Below, in pieces: positions 62,738 through 64,000 of a DNA stretch of 64,000 nt. The notes under the pieces were generated by a model. That model was not told where the DNA came from. It ran no database searches and saw only the letters and a list, made by a program, of their open reading frames with translations. Origin of the DNA: Gemmatimonas aurantiaca T-27 (GTDB lineage Bacteria; Gemmatimonadota; Gemmatimonadetes; Gemmatimonadales; Gemmatimonadaceae); contig NC_012489.1 of assembly GCF_000010305.1 (NCBI RefSeq), forward strand, positions 3,107,646 through 3,171,645. Direction: 5' to 3'. A program made the position numbers and the translations under genes. Within the stretch, counting starts at the first letter, position 1. Every line of letters begins with the position of its first letter.

Positions 62738-64000
62738 ATGACACAGCCATCTCCCCTCGCGTCGACGCCGGTTCGGCGTCCGCATTGTCCCACCATTCTT
62801 CGCGCCACACGTCGCTCTTCGATGTGGACACTGCTGGCCGGCCTCTTCGTCGGAGCCTGTGGCACGGATGGCAGTGAACTGACATCACCCACCGACGGCG
62901 ATGGCTCCACCAGTGGCACGGGCACCACGTTCGCCGTGGCCAGTCCAAGCTGCAGTGAAGAGGCGAAGCTCACGAATGCCTACACGGTGGCGTCGGCGAT
63001 GGCGAAGAACACCGTCGATCATGAAGTCACGAGCGACTACACCATCGATGGTGTGACCGCGACGACGATCGCGTTGAGCGGTACGACGGCCACCATCACC
63101 GGCAATGGCGCCTCGATCAGCGGCAACACGGTCACCATCGGTGCAGCGGGCACCTATCGTCTGAGTGGCACCATGACCGATGGTCAGGTGTTTGTGAGTA
63201 CGGCGGACACGGGCCTCGTGCGTCTGGTGCTCGACGGAGCATCCATCACACGCAGCACCGACACACCGTTGTATGTGTCGAGGGCGAAACGTGCAGCCAT
63301 CGTGCTGGTGAACGGCACCACCAATACGCTGCAGGACGGCACATCGTATCCGACAGGCGCCGAGCAGAACGCGCCGCTTTACAGCAAGGTGAATCTGTCC
63401 ATCGGCGGTGAAGGCGCGCTCACGGTGACCGGCAAGATCGCGCATGGCATTCATTCGAAGGACGGCCTCGTGATCCGCTCGGGGCGCGTCACGGTCACGG
63501 CCGCCGAAGACGGCATCCGCGGCAAAGACTATCTCGTGGTCCGCGGCGGCACGATCGGTGTGACCGCCGGTGGGGATGCGCTCAAGTCCAACGAGGATGG
63601 TGATGCGGCCCTGGGGTATGTGCTCATCGCGGGTGGCACACTCACGCTGACGGCAGGCAACGATGCCGTGCAGGCCGAGACAGATCTGCTCATGACCGGT
63701 GGCACCATCACCGCCGTAACACGCGGTGGCAGCTCCACGGTCATTCCCGACACGCTGTCGGCCAAGGGACTCAAGGCCGGCGTGATGTTCGTGGCGGATG
63801 GTGGCACGGCCACGCTCAACACGGCCGATGATGGACTGCACTCCAATGCCAACCTCGTGGTGAATGGTGGCACCTTCACCATCAGCACCGGCGACGATGG
63901 GGTGCACGCCGACTCCGCCGTGACAATCAATGGCGGCAGTATCGACGTCACGAAGAGTTATGAAGGCATCGAAGCCGGCACGGCCGACATGACCTTCAAC
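62738..64000 (+). CDS. Carbohydrate-binding beta-helix lipoprotein (Cthe_2159-like), 3' truncated
   Basis: 421 codons seen, open at the window edge. ATG at 62738 with GAGGAG 6 nt upstream. Lipobox-like LFVGACGTD (Cys about 42). A beta-helix with a repeated D-G-[LIV]-x-[AS]-x pattern: HGIHSKDGL, DGIRGKDYL, DALKSNEDG, DAVQAETDL, DGLHSNANL, DGVHADSAV. This fits the PF14262 carbohydrate-binding beta-helix family, which can bind calcium and polysaccharides. Substrate unknown. Confidence 0.85.
   Translation, partial: MTQPSPLASTPVRRPHCPTILRATRRSSMWTLLAGLFVGACGTDGSELTSPTDGDGSTSGTGTTFAVASPSCSEEAKLTNAYTVASAMAKNTVDHEVTSDYTIDGVTATTIALSGTTATITGNGASISGNTVTIGAAGTYRLSGTMTDGQVFVSTADTGLVRLVLDGASITRSTDTPLYVSRAKRAAIVLVNGTTNTLQDGTSYPTGAEQNAPLYSKVNLSIGGEGALTVTGKIAHGIHSKDGLVIRSGRVTVTAAEDGIRGKDYLVVRGGTIGVTAGGDALKSNEDGDAALGYVLIAGGTLTLTAGNDAVQAETDLLMTGGTITAVTRGGSSTVIPDTLSAKGLKAGVMFVADGGTATLNTADDGLHSNANLVVNGGTFTISTGDDGVHADSAVTINGGSIDVTKSYEGIEAGTADMTFN

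Overview
The window is a GC-rich bacterial chromosome segment. It is densely packed with genes for exported proteins: many start with a short signal peptide ending in an AQ-type cleavage site or a lipobox cysteine. S9 peptidases, TolB-like propellers, an amidohydrolase fused to a propeller, M14 carboxypeptidases and TonB-dependent receptors are all abundant. Together with HmuY, phytase and NamZ homologues this points to a Gram-negative, protein-degrading aerobe. My best guess, from gene content only, is the Gemmatimonadota (Gemmatimonas-like). I see no prophage, insertion sequence, CRISPR array or rRNA operon.

Region by region. 1-6.3 kb: end of an S9 peptidase, a coiled-coil lipoprotein, a DUF983/MetX-like hydrolase pair and a Ser/Thr protein kinase. 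6.4-14.5 kb: an M14 carboxypeptidase, divergent from a DUF1028 / alkaline-phosphatase-superfamily / TolB-propeller series, then a small His-rich exported protein and another S9-type hydrolase. 14.6-20.9 kb: a complete tripartite RND efflux operon (TolC, HlyD-type adaptor, RND pump) followed by a DUF2892 membrane protein and a convergent ArsR repressor, with a palindrome over the first start codon. 21-28.3 kb: OsmC, a VOC protein, a small HTH protein, a DPP-IV-like S9 peptidase and the 1187-residue propeller-amidohydrolase fusion. 28.4-32.7 kb: DUF423, TSUP permease, a hybrid histidine kinase and a double-cupredoxin protein.

33.2-37.5 kb is the most interesting block. A GAGAA-N3-TTCTC palindrome (Fur-like) precedes three genes joined by ATGA overlaps: a HmuY-like haem-binding lipoprotein, a TonB-dependent receptor and an exported two-domain CbiX/sirohydrochlorin-chelatase-like protein. 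The layout suggests capture of haem or a related tetrapyrrole at the surface, import, and metal handling in the periplasm. 37.6-43.1 kb holds a NamZ-type muramidase, an 11-copy 15-bp minisatellite with dense G-runs, and a phytase / TonB-receptor pair. 43.4-48.3 kb holds an IorA/IorB-type molybdenum hydroxylase (Tat-exported large subunit) followed by a LytS/LytR-type two-component pair.

48.3-53.6 kb has redox and accessory genes: a RibD-C/DHFR-like reductase, an aldo/keto reductase divergent from a LysR regulator across a perfect palindrome, a fasciclin lipoprotein and a zinc alcohol dehydrogenase. 53.9-64 kb is more housekeeping: tRNA-Gln(CTG) close to glnS, a Uma2 endonuclease, a large lipoprotein, tRNA-Ala(CGC), a class II photolyase, a threonine-dehydratase-like enzyme, a KGG stress protein, RNase Z, and the start of a beta-helix carbohydrate-binding lipoprotein that runs off the window. 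Strong hairpin terminators sit between most convergent pairs.
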